A stretch of 64,000 bases of DNA from Acidimicrobiia bacterium. GTDB taxonomy: Bacteria; Actinomycetota; Acidimicrobiia; Spongiisociales; ZC4RG35. This document shows, one piece after another, positions 8,468 to 16,940 of the stretch (the stretch's first letter is position 1; every line of letters starts with the position of its first letter). Location: positions 62,001-126,000 of the forward strand of contig BPGJ01000007.1 in assembly GCA_026002975.1 (NCBI GenBank), written 5' to 3'. Under the pieces are notes generated by a model. It was not told the DNA's origin. It saw only the letters and a list, made by a program, of their open reading frames with translations, and searched no databases. The position numbers and the translations under genes are program-made.

Positions 8468-9707
8468 ATGGACAGGGTCACCGGAGGGTGGGCCACCTCG
8501 GTGGCGCCGACCAGATCCGAGCTGGAGAGCTGCGTCGAATGTGGCCTCTGTCTTCCCCACTGTCCCACCTTCCGTTTGACCGGTCGGGAGATAGCCTCGC
8601 CTCGGGGTCGAATCGGCGCGATGAGGGCGGTGGCCGCGGGGATCGCCACGGTCGACTCCAGCTTCGACGAGGCGATCTCCTTCTGTCTCGGCTGCCGGGC
8701 TTGTGAAGCAGTGTGTCCCAGCCTGGTCCCCTACGGGCGGATGCTGGAAGGAGCCCGGGCGGAGTTGGTGGCTCAACGCCCAACCCCGGGCAGGCGGATC
8801 AGAGGGTGGTTCCTCACCCAGGTCGTCCCCGACCGGGGGGCGATGCGCCTCGCCACTACTGCGGCCGCCCTGGCCCAGAGATGGGGACTGACGCAGTTCC
8901 TACCCGGTCGGCTGGGGAGGAGCGCTCGAGGGCTGCGGCGTCTGCCCACCAACCCGGAGGGATGGGTGGGCCGCACGTTCGAACCCGAGGGCCGGCCACG
9001 GGCGACGGTCGGTCTACTGGCTGGATGCGTGATGGGCCCTTGGTTCGGGTCGGTCCATTCGGCGCTCGTCGGGGTGCTGGTCGCCGCGGGGATGCGGGTC
9101 GTCGTGCCGGCGGGACAGACCTGCTGTGGAGCGCTGGCCGCCCATGACGGCCACGCGGCAGGCGCGGCTCGGCTGGCCCGCCGGAACCTGAAGGCGTTCA
9201 GCCGAATGTGACCTGGTGGTGGCCGACGCGGCCGGCTGCTCCGCTCATTTGAAGGGTTACGGGCACTGGGCCGAAGGTGGGGAGGAACTGGCTTCACGGG
9301 TACGGGACTCCACCGAGCTGGTGGCACAGCTCGTCGACGAGGGACACCTTCCGGAGCTTCCCCACACCGGGGAGCGGGTCGCAGTCCAGGACCCGTGTCA
9401 TCTGCGTCACGCGCAGAGGGTCACCGAAGCTCCCCGGAAGGTGATCAGGGCGGCGGGGTACCGACCCACCGAGATCGATCCCGACGGTCTGTGCTGCGGC
9501 GCGGCCGGCATCTACTCCCTGCTCAGGCCGGAGGCCGCCGAAGAGCTGGGACGGCGAAAGGCCGATCAGGTGCGGGCCTCCGGCGCGAGGATCGTCGCGA
9601 GCCCGAATCCGGGCTGCGAGATGCAGCTCCGCGCCCATCTGGGGGGCAACCATCGGGTGGTGCATCCCGTGGAGCTGTACCACGAATCGTTGGGAAGGGC
9701 GTCGTGA
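8468..9707 (+). CDS. glcF: Iron-sulfur subunit GlcF-like (frameshifted near 9200)
   Basis: Electron-transfer subunit of the glycolate-oxidase complex. Two ferredoxin-type [4Fe-4S] motifs are complete: C22-x2-C-x2-C-x3-CP (CVECGLCLPHCP) and C73-x2-C-x2-C-x3-CP (CLGCRACEAVCP). Two cysteine-rich CCG domains follow, one ending in GQTCCGALAAHDGHAAG and the other in PDGLCCGAAGIYSLL. The first frame stops at 9211 after NLKAFSRM, while the rest (DLVVADAAGCSAHLKGYG) continues in the next frame, so one extra base lies between about 9190 and 9210. Joined length is about 412 residues, normal for GlcF. Either an indel in the consensus or a real inactivation. The stop overlaps the next gene as GTGA. Confidence 0.8.
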
Positions 9708-10279
9708 CCGAGCTCGTCCCGCGCCGGGTCGGGGAGTACGTGGAGCTCGGGTTGTACGGGGCTCGCACCATGATCGACCTGGGCATGCTGGTGGTGGGAT
9801 CGGCGCTGCTGGGGCTGGCCGCGGCGGTGGTGGGGGACGGGCTGGGGTTGATACGGATCGGTCTCGGCCTGTCGATAGGAGCCCTCCTCGGGTCGGCCCT
9901 GGTCATAGCGGTGGTGGCCGCTTTCGCCTTCGGGGTGGCCTCGGAGGGTTCCTTCGGGGCCAACCGCAGCCTCCTGGGTCCGCCCAGGGAGGTGGCGGTG
10001 GCCCGCTTCGTCGGGGGGCTGGCGGTGTCGACTTTCCTCGCCTGGGCGGGGAACCGTCTCTCCGGGTTGGTGGCCGACCTCGCCTATCCCCTTTCGGTCG
10101 GCGCAGAGGTGTTGCGGGCGTCGGGGGTAGGAGGTGTGTTCACGTCGCTTTTGGTCGTCCCCGCGGTGTGGGCGATCCGGCGAGGACTCGACCGGCTCGA
10201 GTGGGGTCCGGTGCTGGAGCTTCCGGTCATCTACGTCGGATGGGTGGTGGCCACTCTGGCGGCTCTCGACCTTCCCTGA
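9704..10279 (+). CDS. Multi-pass membrane protein of unknown function
   Basis: Unrecognised 191-residue hydrophobic protein starting at GTG 9704, which overlaps the glcF stop. About five transmembrane stretches are visible: residues 24-44 (MIDLGMLVVGSALLGLAAAVV), 50-82 (probably two helices, rich in Gly, Ala and Val), about 102-122 (FVGGLAVSTFLAWAG), 140-160 and 172-190 at the C-terminus. No charged catalytic motif stands out. Its position at the end of hyuAB-glcDEF and the coupling to glcF suggest a membrane role related to that oxidase, such as anchoring or transport, but this is only inference. It ends one base before the convergent GNAT gene. Confidence 0.7.
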   Translation: MTELVPRRVGEYVELGLYGARTMIDLGMLVVGSALLGLAAAVVGDGLGLIRIGLGLSIGALLGSALVIAVVAAFAFGVASEGSFGANRSLLGPPREVAVARFVGGLAVSTFLAWAGNRLSGLVADLAYPLSVGAEVLRASGVGGVFTSLLVVPAVWAIRRGLDRLEWGPVLELPVIYVGWVVATLAALDLP

Positions 10280-11155
10280 TCAGAGGGTTCGGGCGTACAC
10301 CGTCGCAGGGTGCAGCGAGAAGGAGGCCCGTTCCAAGGCCTCCACCGCCCAGGGCACTTGGGGCACCCAGATCAGCAGGTTCCGTAGGCCGGAGGCGACC
10401 GCCCTGTCGTCCAACGCCCGGACGATCCGATCGGCGTCGAGGTCGGTGGTGACCAGCCAGGAAACCTGCCATCCGTCGACGGTCGGATCGGCGATGACCC
10501 AGCCCGAGGGACACTGCCACAGTCTCCCCTCCTCGGCGGCCTCGACGACGTCCGGATACCGCATCGTGCGGAACGACCAGCCGAAAGGCTTCAGCATCTT
10601 GGCCGCGGCGGCCAGAGGACCGGTGGAGTAGGCCATCCAAGCCGGCTCCGCCTCGGAGCGGGACGAGCGGACCAGGCGCTCCTCGGAAGGCACCCTACGC
10701 CCTCCGTTGGCCCGGACCCGGGGTGCTCCATCCGCGACCGATTTCTCGCCCCACACCCAGGAGGCCGCCGGAGAGAATCCCAGCTTGGTCACCTGGCTGC
10801 GGGCCGGGGTGTTCCAGTTCTCGACCAGCAGCCTGACGATCACTGCGCCCCTGTCGGCGGCCCAGCGGCACGCGGCCCGGTTCAACGCCGTCCCGATGCC
10901 CATCCGTCTGTGATCCGGATGGACCCGAGCCGCGTGGAGCCACGCCTCCTCGGGTGAGAGCAGCTCCACCCGGATCACCCCCACCGGGCGGTCGGTCGGG
11001 TCGACCGCCACCAGTAGACGTCCGTCCGGCTCCTCCAGCCAGTCGAGGAACCGGTCCGCCACATAGTCTCCCCACGGGAACGTCGAGGCGGTGAACTCGG
11101 CTACGACGTCCCGGTCCTCGCGCCGGGCGTCCCTGATCCGCACCGGGATGTCCAC
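10280..11155 (-). CDS. GNAT-family acetyltransferase with a second degenerate GNAT domain
   Basis: A 291-residue protein. The N-terminal half is a clear GNAT domain: IRDARREDRDVVAEFTAS at the start and the acetyl-CoA loop AARVHPDHRRMGIGTALNRA near residues 76-95, followed by LLVENWNTPARSQVTKLGF. The C-terminal half (from about residue 165) has the length and secondary-structure pattern of another GNAT fold but lacks the R/Q-x2-G-x-G/A loop, so it is probably structural. It lies 18 bases downstream of argS and may be co-transcribed with it. Substrate unknown; protein or small-molecule amine acetylation are both possible. Confidence 0.78.
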   Translation of the reverse strand: MDIPVRIRDARREDRDVVAEFTASTFPWGDYVADRFLDWLEEPDGRLLVAVDPTDRPVGVIRVELLSPEEAWLHAARVHPDHRRMGIGTALNRAACRWAADRGAVIVRLLVENWNTPARSQVTKLGFSPAASWVWGEKSVADGAPRVRANGGRRVPSEERLVRSSRSEAEPAWMAYSTGPLAAAAKMLKPFGWSFRTMRYPDVVEAAEEGRLWQCPSGWVIADPTVDGWQVSWLVTTDLDADRIVRALDDRAVASGLRNLLIWVPQVPWAVEALERASFSLHPATVYARTL

Positions 11156-11173
11156 TCGACCCAGGCTAGGACG

Positions 11174-12928
11174 TCACATCCTGTCGGGAACCCGGATGCC
11201 GAGCAGGTCGAGGCATTCGACCAGCAGGCGGTGGGTGAACTCGACCAGACCGAGCCAAGCTCCCCTCCGATCCGGGTCGGGTTCCGACAGGATGTGACAC
11301 TTCTCGTAGAAACGGCTGAAGTCGGACACCAGCCCGAACGTGTACTCGGCCAGGTGGTTGGGAGCTCGCAACTCCGCCGAGCGGACCAGCACCTCGGGGA
11401 GCAGCACACAGGTGAGCATCAGACGGCGTTCCTCGTCGCTTGCGGGGGGGAGGAGCGGTCCGGGCTCGAATCCCCTCTCGGTCGCGTTGCGGAGGATCGA
11501 TCGCATCCTCACCGCGCCGTACAGCAGATAGGGCCCAGTCTTTCCGTCGAAGGAGGTGAAGCGTTCGACATCGAACACGTAGTTGGAGGCGCGGTGGTTC
11601 TGCAGATCGCCGAACTTCACCGCCGCCACCCCGACCAGGCGAGCGATCTCGGCTCGTTCCTCCTCGGGATAACCCACCGCCAGGTCGTTCTCGTCCAGCC
11701 TGCGGGCGGCCCGCTCGATGACCTCGGCGAGGAGATCCCGCAGCAGGGGGAGCCCACCCTCCCTGGTCTTGAGCGGCTTGTTGTCGAGTCCGTTGACCGT
11801 TCCGTTCACCGCGTGTTCCAACGTCACGTCGGTCGGGGCGATCCCCGAGCGGCGGGCCGCCCGAAACACCTGCCGGAAGTGGAGGCTCTGTCGGGCGTCG
11901 ACTACGTAGATCAGATCCTCCCGGCCGAGGTCGACGACCCTCTCCTCGATGGTCGCCAGATCCGTGGTGCCGTAGGTGTAGCTGCCGTCGGACTTCACCA
12001 GGATCAGCGGTGGCAGGTCCTCGTCTTCGTCGGCCACGTCCACCACCACCGCGCCCTGGCTGTGACGTGCCACCCCCGATGCGAGCAGTCGCTCCACCAT
12101 GGGAGCGATCCGGTCGTGGACGGAGCTCTCCCCCAACCACAGCTCGAACTCCACCCCCAGTAGGTCGTAGACCTCTTTGAACGCCCGCACCGACACTTCC
12201 CGTAGATGCTTCCAGAGGGCCCGGTACCCGGGTCGCCCAGCCTGGAGTTCGAAGGTCGCTCTACGGGCCCGCTCGGCGAACTCCGGGTCGGTCTGGGCCT
12301 TCTTGGCGGCGATCGGGTACAGCTCCTGGAGATCGGCGAGGGTCACCGGCGGCTCGTCGGGGTAGGGTCCGGTGTAGTCGGGGTCGAAGTAGGGGAGGTC
12401 CCCGAACCGGTCCTCCAGCTCGGCGATGAGCTGACCCATCGGTGTGCCCCAGTCGCCCAGGTGCACGTCACCCACCACGTCGTGGCCCAGCCGGCGGATG
12501 ATCCGTTTGATGCTCTCCCCGATGATGGCCGGACGGAGGTGGCCCACGTGCAGGTCCTTGGCGACGTTGGGGCCTCCATAGTCGACCAGAACCCGTCGGG
12601 GACGTTCGACCCGTAGCCCGTCGTCGCCTCGGGCGATTCGTGCCACCCACCCGGCGAGGTAGTCGTCGGTGACGGTCAGGTTGATGAAGCCAGGTCCGGC
12701 CACCGAGACTCGGCTCAGCCTCGAATCGGAGCGGATCCGTTCCACGATCCGTTCGGCGACCTGCCGGGGCGGGATCCCCGCGTTCCTGGCCGCTGCCATC
12801 GCGCCGTTGCATTGGAACTGTCCCAGGTCGGGACGCTGGGACACCACCACCTCGCCGAACGACCTGTCCAGCCCCTCGGCTTCGAAGGCCGAGGACACCA
12901 GGTCGGTGAGGTCGGAGACGAGCGACAT
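11174..12928 (-). CDS. argS: Arginyl-tRNA synthetase
   Basis: Class I aminoacyl-tRNA synthetase that charges tRNA-Arg, 584 residues. The Arg-specific N-terminal domain (Add-1) covers about residues 1-85. The HIGH signature is HVGH at residues 127-130 within NVAKDLHVGHLRPAIIGES. The KMSKS region is degenerate as NKPLKTREGG near residues 383-392, common in ArgS. The DALR anticodon-binding domain runs from about residue 460 to the end and includes ASNYVFDVERFTSFDGKTGP leading into it. The gene follows the E1 dehydrogenase by 33 bases on the same strand. Confidence 0.96.
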   Translation of the reverse strand: MSLVSDLTDLVSSAFEAEGLDRSFGEVVVSQRPDLGQFQCNGAMAAARNAGIPPRQVAERIVERIRSDSRLSRVSVAGPGFINLTVTDDYLAGWVARIARGDDGLRVERPRRVLVDYGGPNVAKDLHVGHLRPAIIGESIKRIIRRLGHDVVGDVHLGDWGTPMGQLIAELEDRFGDLPYFDPDYTGPYPDEPPVTLADLQELYPIAAKKAQTDPEFAERARRATFELQAGRPGYRALWKHLREVSVRAFKEVYDLLGVEFELWLGESSVHDRIAPMVERLLASGVARHSQGAVVVDVADEDEDLPPLILVKSDGSYTYGTTDLATIEERVVDLGREDLIYVVDARQSLHFRQVFRAARRSGIAPTDVTLEHAVNGTVNGLDNKPLKTREGGLPLLRDLLAEVIERAARRLDENDLAVGYPEEERAEIARLVGVAAVKFGDLQNHRASNYVFDVERFTSFDGKTGPYLLYGAVRMRSILRNATERGFEPGPLLPPASDEERRLMLTCVLLPEVLVRSAELRAPNHLAEYTFGLVSDFSRFYEKCHILSEPDPDRRGAWLGLVEFTHRLLVECLDLLGIRVPDRM

Positions 12929-12961
12929 CGAGCCAGGGAGGATAGGGGTTCCCCGGTGCGG

Positions 12962-14989
12962 TCAGTACTTGACCAGCTCCTGGGCCTGCTGGACGATCCC
13001 CTCCGGACTGGGGTAGAGCCGGTTCTCGAGGGACGCCGCATAGGGCATGGCCGGGACGTCTCCGAGTGCGTAGCGGCGGACGGGGGCGTCCAGCCATTCG
13101 AACGCCTTGTCGGCCACCTGGGCGGCGATCTCCGCTCCGAATCCCACGAACTCGTTGTCTTCGTGAACGATCAGCACCCGGCTGGTCTTCTTGACCGACT
13201 CGTAGATGGTGGGCCAGTCGAGTGGCTTGAGGGTGCGCAGGTCGATGACGTCCGCGCCGATCTCCAGGTCCTCCAGCATCCGAGCGGCTTCCACCGCGAA
13301 GTAGGCGGTCGCTCCGTAGCTGACGATGGTGAGGTCCCTGCCCTGGTGTCTGAGGGCTGCGCGACCCAGGTCGACTCGCCAAGGACCCTCCGGGTAGGGG
13401 CCCTTGACCAGCCGGTAGAGCTTCTTCGGTTCGAGGAACAGTACCGGGTCGGGATCCTCGACCGCGGCGAACAGGAGACCCTTGGCGTCGGCCGGGGTGG
13501 AGGGGACGACCACCTTGAGTCCCGGCACGTGGGCGTAGAAGGACTCGACCGACTGGGAGTGGTACAGGGCTCCGTGGATGCCCGCCCCGAAGGGCGTGCG
13601 TATCACGATGGGGCAGGTCCAGGCCCCATTCGACCGGTAGTGGATGCGGGCGGCCTCGGAGACGATCTGGTCGAAGGCAGGATGGATGTAGTCGGCGAAC
13701 TGGATCTCGGGCATGGGCCGCAACCCGACGGCGGCCATCCCCACCGCCACACCGACGATGGAGGACTCGGCTATGGGTGTGTTGAAGCACCTGTCTCCGC
13801 CGAACCGTTCGGTGACTCCTTCGGTGGCCTTGAAGACCCCTCCCTTGCGGCCCGCGACGTCCTCGCCGAACACCACCACCTCGGGATGGGCCTCCATCAC
13901 CTCGTGGATCGCCCGGTTGATGGCGGTGATCAGGTTCACCTCCGGGCCGGTCGGCACCTGTTCGACCTCCGTGGTCGGATCGTCGGGGACGACGACCCGG
14001 GCGTAGACATGGCTGAAGGGGTCGTCCGGGTCGGGTGCCGACTCGGCCTCCGACACCGCCTCGGCGATCAGCCGCTCCACCTCGTCCTCGAGGGCTGCCT
14101 CCTCCTGCTCGGTGAGGAGACGCTCCTCGATCAGGTACTGCTTCATGGCGACCACCGGGTCGTTTCTCCGCCATTCGTCGACCTCTTCCCTGGTGCGGTA
14201 GAGCCGGTCGTCGTCGTCGGAGGTGTGGGCGTAGTACCGGTAGGTCTGGGCTTCGATCAGATAGGGCCCGTCACCTCGACGGGCCCGGTCGGCTGCTCGT
14301 TTGGTCGCTTCGTATACCCGGAGGGCGTCGTTGCCGTCCACCGTCTCCCCGGGAAACCCGTAGCCTCGGGCCCGCTCGGCGATCGACCCGGCCACCTCCT
14401 GGCTGGTGGGGACCGAGATGGCGTACTGGTTGTTCTCGATGATGAAGATCACCGGTAGGGAGTGGATCCCGGCGAAGTTCATCGCCTCGTGCCAGTCCCC
14501 CTCCGAGGTGGAGCCCTCCCCCCCGTACACCGCCACCACCCCCGGCTCCCGTCGGAATCGAAGTGCCTTGGCTATCCCGGCGGCGTGAGGGAACTGGGTG
14601 CCGATCACCGAGGACTGGGTGAAGATGCGACGGGCCGGATCGGACCAGTGGTTGGGGAGCTGGCGGCCCCCCGACATGGGGTCGGTCTTCTTGGCGAACA
14701 CCGCCAGGAAGATCTCCACCGGTGGCGTCCCCCAGGCCAGCGCCACACCCATGTCGCGGTAGTAGGGGAGCAGCCAGTCGGTCTCACGGTCCAGGGCGAA
14801 GGCACTGGCGACCTGGACGGCTTCGTGCCCGGACGAACCGACCACGAACGGCGCCCGTCCCTGGCGGTTCAGGGCCCACATGCGGTCGTCCATCTTCCGG
14901 GCCATGAGCATCACCCTGAACATCTCCACCATCTGGGAGTCGCTCAACCCCAGATCCCGGTGGTGGAGATCCCGCTTCATCCATTCCAT
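12962..14989 (-). CDS. 2-oxoacid dehydrogenase E1, fused alpha and beta subunits
   Basis: Thiamine-diphosphate-dependent decarboxylase component of a branched-chain 2-oxoacid (or pyruvate) dehydrogenase complex, 675 residues. The alpha half shows the ThDP motif from VAVYGGEGSTSEGDWHEA (about residues 151-168) to ENNQYA near residue 185. After a Glu/Asp-rich linker at about 295-330, the beta half begins VNLITAINRAIHEVMEAH and includes VVFGEDVAGRKGGVFKATEG and the C-terminal transketolase domain ending AQELVKY. Alpha and beta are usually separate genes. The neighbouring leucine-dehydrogenase-like gene, 10 bases upstream, favours a branched-chain substrate. No E2 or E3 gene is in this window. 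Confidence 0.9.
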   Translation of the reverse strand: MEWMKRDLHHRDLGLSDSQMVEMFRVMLMARKMDDRMWALNRQGRAPFVVGSSGHEAVQVASAFALDRETDWLLPYYRDMGVALAWGTPPVEIFLAVFAKKTDPMSGGRQLPNHWSDPARRIFTQSSVIGTQFPHAAGIAKALRFRREPGVVAVYGGEGSTSEGDWHEAMNFAGIHSLPVIFIIENNQYAISVPTSQEVAGSIAERARGYGFPGETVDGNDALRVYEATKRAADRARRGDGPYLIEAQTYRYYAHTSDDDDRLYRTREEVDEWRRNDPVVAMKQYLIEERLLTEQEEAALEDEVERLIAEAVSEAESAPDPDDPFSHVYARVVVPDDPTTEVEQVPTGPEVNLITAINRAIHEVMEAHPEVVVFGEDVAGRKGGVFKATEGVTERFGGDRCFNTPIAESSIVGVAVGMAAVGLRPMPEIQFADYIHPAFDQIVSEAARIHYRSNGAWTCPIVIRTPFGAGIHGALYHSQSVESFYAHVPGLKVVVPSTPADAKGLLFAAVEDPDPVLFLEPKKLYRLVKGPYPEGPWRVDLGRAALRHQGRDLTIVSYGATAYFAVEAARMLEDLEIGADVIDLRTLKPLDWPTIYESVKKTSRVLIVHEDNEFVGFGAEIAAQVADKAFEWLDAPVRRYALGDVPAMPYAASLENRLYPSPEGIVQQAQELVKY

Positions 14990-14999
14990 CCGGTCCTCC

Positions 15000-16094
15000 T
15001 CATCGGTCCTCGCCGTTTCGCCGGAAGCGGCGCAGGTCGCCGATCTCGTCGATCCGCCGCTCCGCGATGAGGAGGGCGGCCCGGTGAGGGTTCACGCCCT
15101 CACGGTCCGCGGTCTCCAGGATGCGGGCGGTGGCACCGTAGATCGAGTCGACCCGGTGGAGGGCCCGGGTCCTGGAATAGCCCCGGAGCTCTTCGTACAC
15201 GTTGATCAGGCCCCCGGCGTTGACCACGAAGTCGGGGGCGTAGAGGATGCCCCGGTCGGCCAGGAGGTCGGCATCCGAATCGTTTCGGAGCTGGTTGTTG
15301 GCCGAACCGACAACCGCTCGGCAACTGAGCCTCGGTATCGTGTCCGGGTTGAGGTCGCCCCCCAGCGCGCACGGTGCCAGGATGTCGCAGTCGACGAAGA
15401 GGATGTCGTCGTTGGAGACCATCTTGGCTCCAAAGTCCTCTGAGGCCCGCCGGGCAGCCGCTTCGGAAACGTCGGCGACGATCACCTCGGCTCGGGCTTC
15501 CACCAGGAGCCTCACCAGGTTGTAACCGACCTTCCCCACCCCCTTGACGGCCACCCTCCGCCCGGTCAGATCGTCTGCGCCCCACAGGTGCCGGGCGACC
15601 GCCCTCATCGCCGCCACCAGGCCCCGGGCGGTCATCGGTGAAGGATCCCCCGACCCGCCTTCGGCTACCGGTATCCCCACCACCCAGCGGGTCTCCCGGC
15701 GGATCAACTCCATGTCGGCGGAGGTGGTGCCCACGTCCTCGGCGGTGATGTAACGGCCGTGGAGGGAGTCCACGATCCGGCCGTACGCCCTGAGCAGCCT
15801 CTCCGTCTTGTCCTTGGCCGGATCCCCGATGATCACCGCCTTCCCGCCTCCCAGGTCGAGTCCAGCCGCCGCGGCCTTCAACGTCATCCCCCGTGCGAGC
15901 CGAAGGACGTCGGTCAGGGCTTCCTCCTCGGTCGGGTAGGGAAAGAAACGGGTCCCGCCGAGGGCGGGACCCAGAGCTGTCGAGTGGATGGCGATGATGG
16001 TGCGGAGGCCCGATACCGGATCGTGTCCGAAAACGACCTGTTCGTGCCCCTCGCCGGCGACCGACGCGAATACGCCAATGCCGTCGACGCCCAA
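15000..16094 (-). CDS. Leu/Val/Phe-type amino-acid dehydrogenase
   Basis: NAD-dependent oxidative deaminase, 364 residues. The Glu/Leu/Phe/Val dehydrogenase signature AAAAGLDLGGGKAVIIGDP covers residues 74-92, with the substrate and catalytic lysines expected at K73 and K85. The N-terminal GHEQVVFGHDPVSGLRTIIA and STALGPALGGTRFF are typical of leucine dehydrogenase. The Rossmann segment is VAVKGVGKVGYNLVRLLVEA near residues 181-200. TTG 16094 is chosen because of AAAGGA a few bases upstream. It should convert leucine/valine/isoleucine to 2-oxoacids that the fused E1 gene just downstream can decarboxylate. Confidence 0.9.
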   Translation of the reverse strand: MGVDGIGVFASVAGEGHEQVVFGHDPVSGLRTIIAIHSTALGPALGGTRFFPYPTEEEALTDVLRLARGMTLKAAAAGLDLGGGKAVIIGDPAKDKTERLLRAYGRIVDSLHGRYITAEDVGTTSADMELIRRETRWVVGIPVAEGGSGDPSPMTARGLVAAMRAVARHLWGADDLTGRRVAVKGVGKVGYNLVRLLVEARAEVIVADVSEAAARRASEDFGAKMVSNDDILFVDCDILAPCALGGDLNPDTIPRLSCRAVVGSANNQLRNDSDADLLADRGILYAPDFVVNAGGLINVYEELRGYSRTRALHRVDSIYGATARILETADREGVNPHRAALLIAERRIDEIGDLRRFRRNGEDR

Positions 16095-16169
16095 AGCCGT
16101 CCTTTCGTAGCGTCGTGACCGAGTCTACCGGCAGGGCCGTCCTTGCGCCGGGGAGGTACGATCGGTCAC

Positions 16170-16931
16170 GTGATCAAAGCCGCCTATCTGCGGGTCTATC
16201 TGCCGGTTGCCGAGGGGACCGATACCGGTACGTCGGTCCGGGACCGACTCGACGTGCCGGTCGCCGGGCGTTACGGGCTGATCTCCGAGCCTCTCGACGA
16301 AGGGGCGATCGGGGTGGAATGGGGCGGCCGCCGCTATCGATGCCCTCGGACGCCCCGCCTGCGAATCCTCGAAGGCGTGTTGGCGATCCGGCGGGCCTAC
16401 CGGCAGCTCGGCGAGGCCGAGGTGGTGCCGGAGGGGGTGGCTCGGGCCGCCCGCCGGGAGTTGGAGGCGATCCGGTCGGAGGACCCGACTCTGCGGGCCC
16501 ACATCCTCACCTCCGCCTGGCACGTGCCCTTCAGGTGGTTCGTTCCCTTCGATCCGGCCATGCGGGAGCTGGTCGGCGACGGCGACGGGATGTCGGTCAG
16601 ATACCGAACCCTGCATCACGAGGGGATGGACCGGCTGAGACGGGCCATCGGCATCCTGGATCGGTCGGGACTCGGCGAAGGGGTGGCCGGAGAGGTCGTG
16701 GAGCTGATGGACTGGCTGGCGGGGTTCCCTCCCGATTCCCTGGTCGAGCTCGACTACGGGTCGGTGGCCCACCTGTTCGACGAAACCGACCTGGTGTTGG
16801 ACGATTCCGCCGCCGACGTGTGGGCGTCGCTCGAGGCTCTGGAGAGAGGGGATCGGCGGGCGGCCATGGAACACTACGCGAATCTGGTGACCAGATGGTC
16901 GGCGGCCATGGCGGTCACTTACTCCAGCTAG
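16170..16931 (+). CDS. Conserved-looking hypothetical protein
   Basis: A 253-residue soluble protein from GTG 16170 (VIKAAYLRVYLPVAEGTDTG); an upstream in-frame start at 16143 would overlap GGGAGG, which better serves as the ribosome site. It has no signal peptide or membrane helix. Notable segments are RYGLISEPLDEGAIGVEWGG, the aromatic SAWHVPFRWFVPFDP near residues 112-126, and a mostly helical C-terminus ending WSAAMAVTYSS. It resembles uncharacterised actinobacterial proteins in overall style, but I do not recognise a named family. It is divergent from the leucine-dehydrogenase-like gene and ends 9 bases before glutaryl-CoA dehydrogenase. Confidence 0.72.
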   Translation: MIKAAYLRVYLPVAEGTDTGTSVRDRLDVPVAGRYGLISEPLDEGAIGVEWGGRRYRCPRTPRLRILEGVLAIRRAYRQLGEAEVVPEGVARAARRELEAIRSEDPTLRAHILTSAWHVPFRWFVPFDPAMRELVGDGDGMSVRYRTLHHEGMDRLRRAIGILDRSGLGEGVAGEVVELMDWLAGFPPDSLVELDYGSVAHLFDETDLVLDDSAADVWASLEALERGDRRAAMEHYANLVTRWSAAMAVTYSS

Positions 16932-16940
16932 GAGGTGGTG

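Noticed and set aside
12468-14174. 568-codon open frame on the minus strand over E1 and argS.
   Set aside because: Composition is dominated by Arg, Gly and Pro, as expected for shadows in GC-rich DNA; both true genes in other frames have complete family motifs.
12962-14989. Fused E1 as an assembly artefact of two genes.
   Set aside because: The frame is continuous through a natural acidic linker with no stop or shift, and fused E1 proteins are known in other bacteria.
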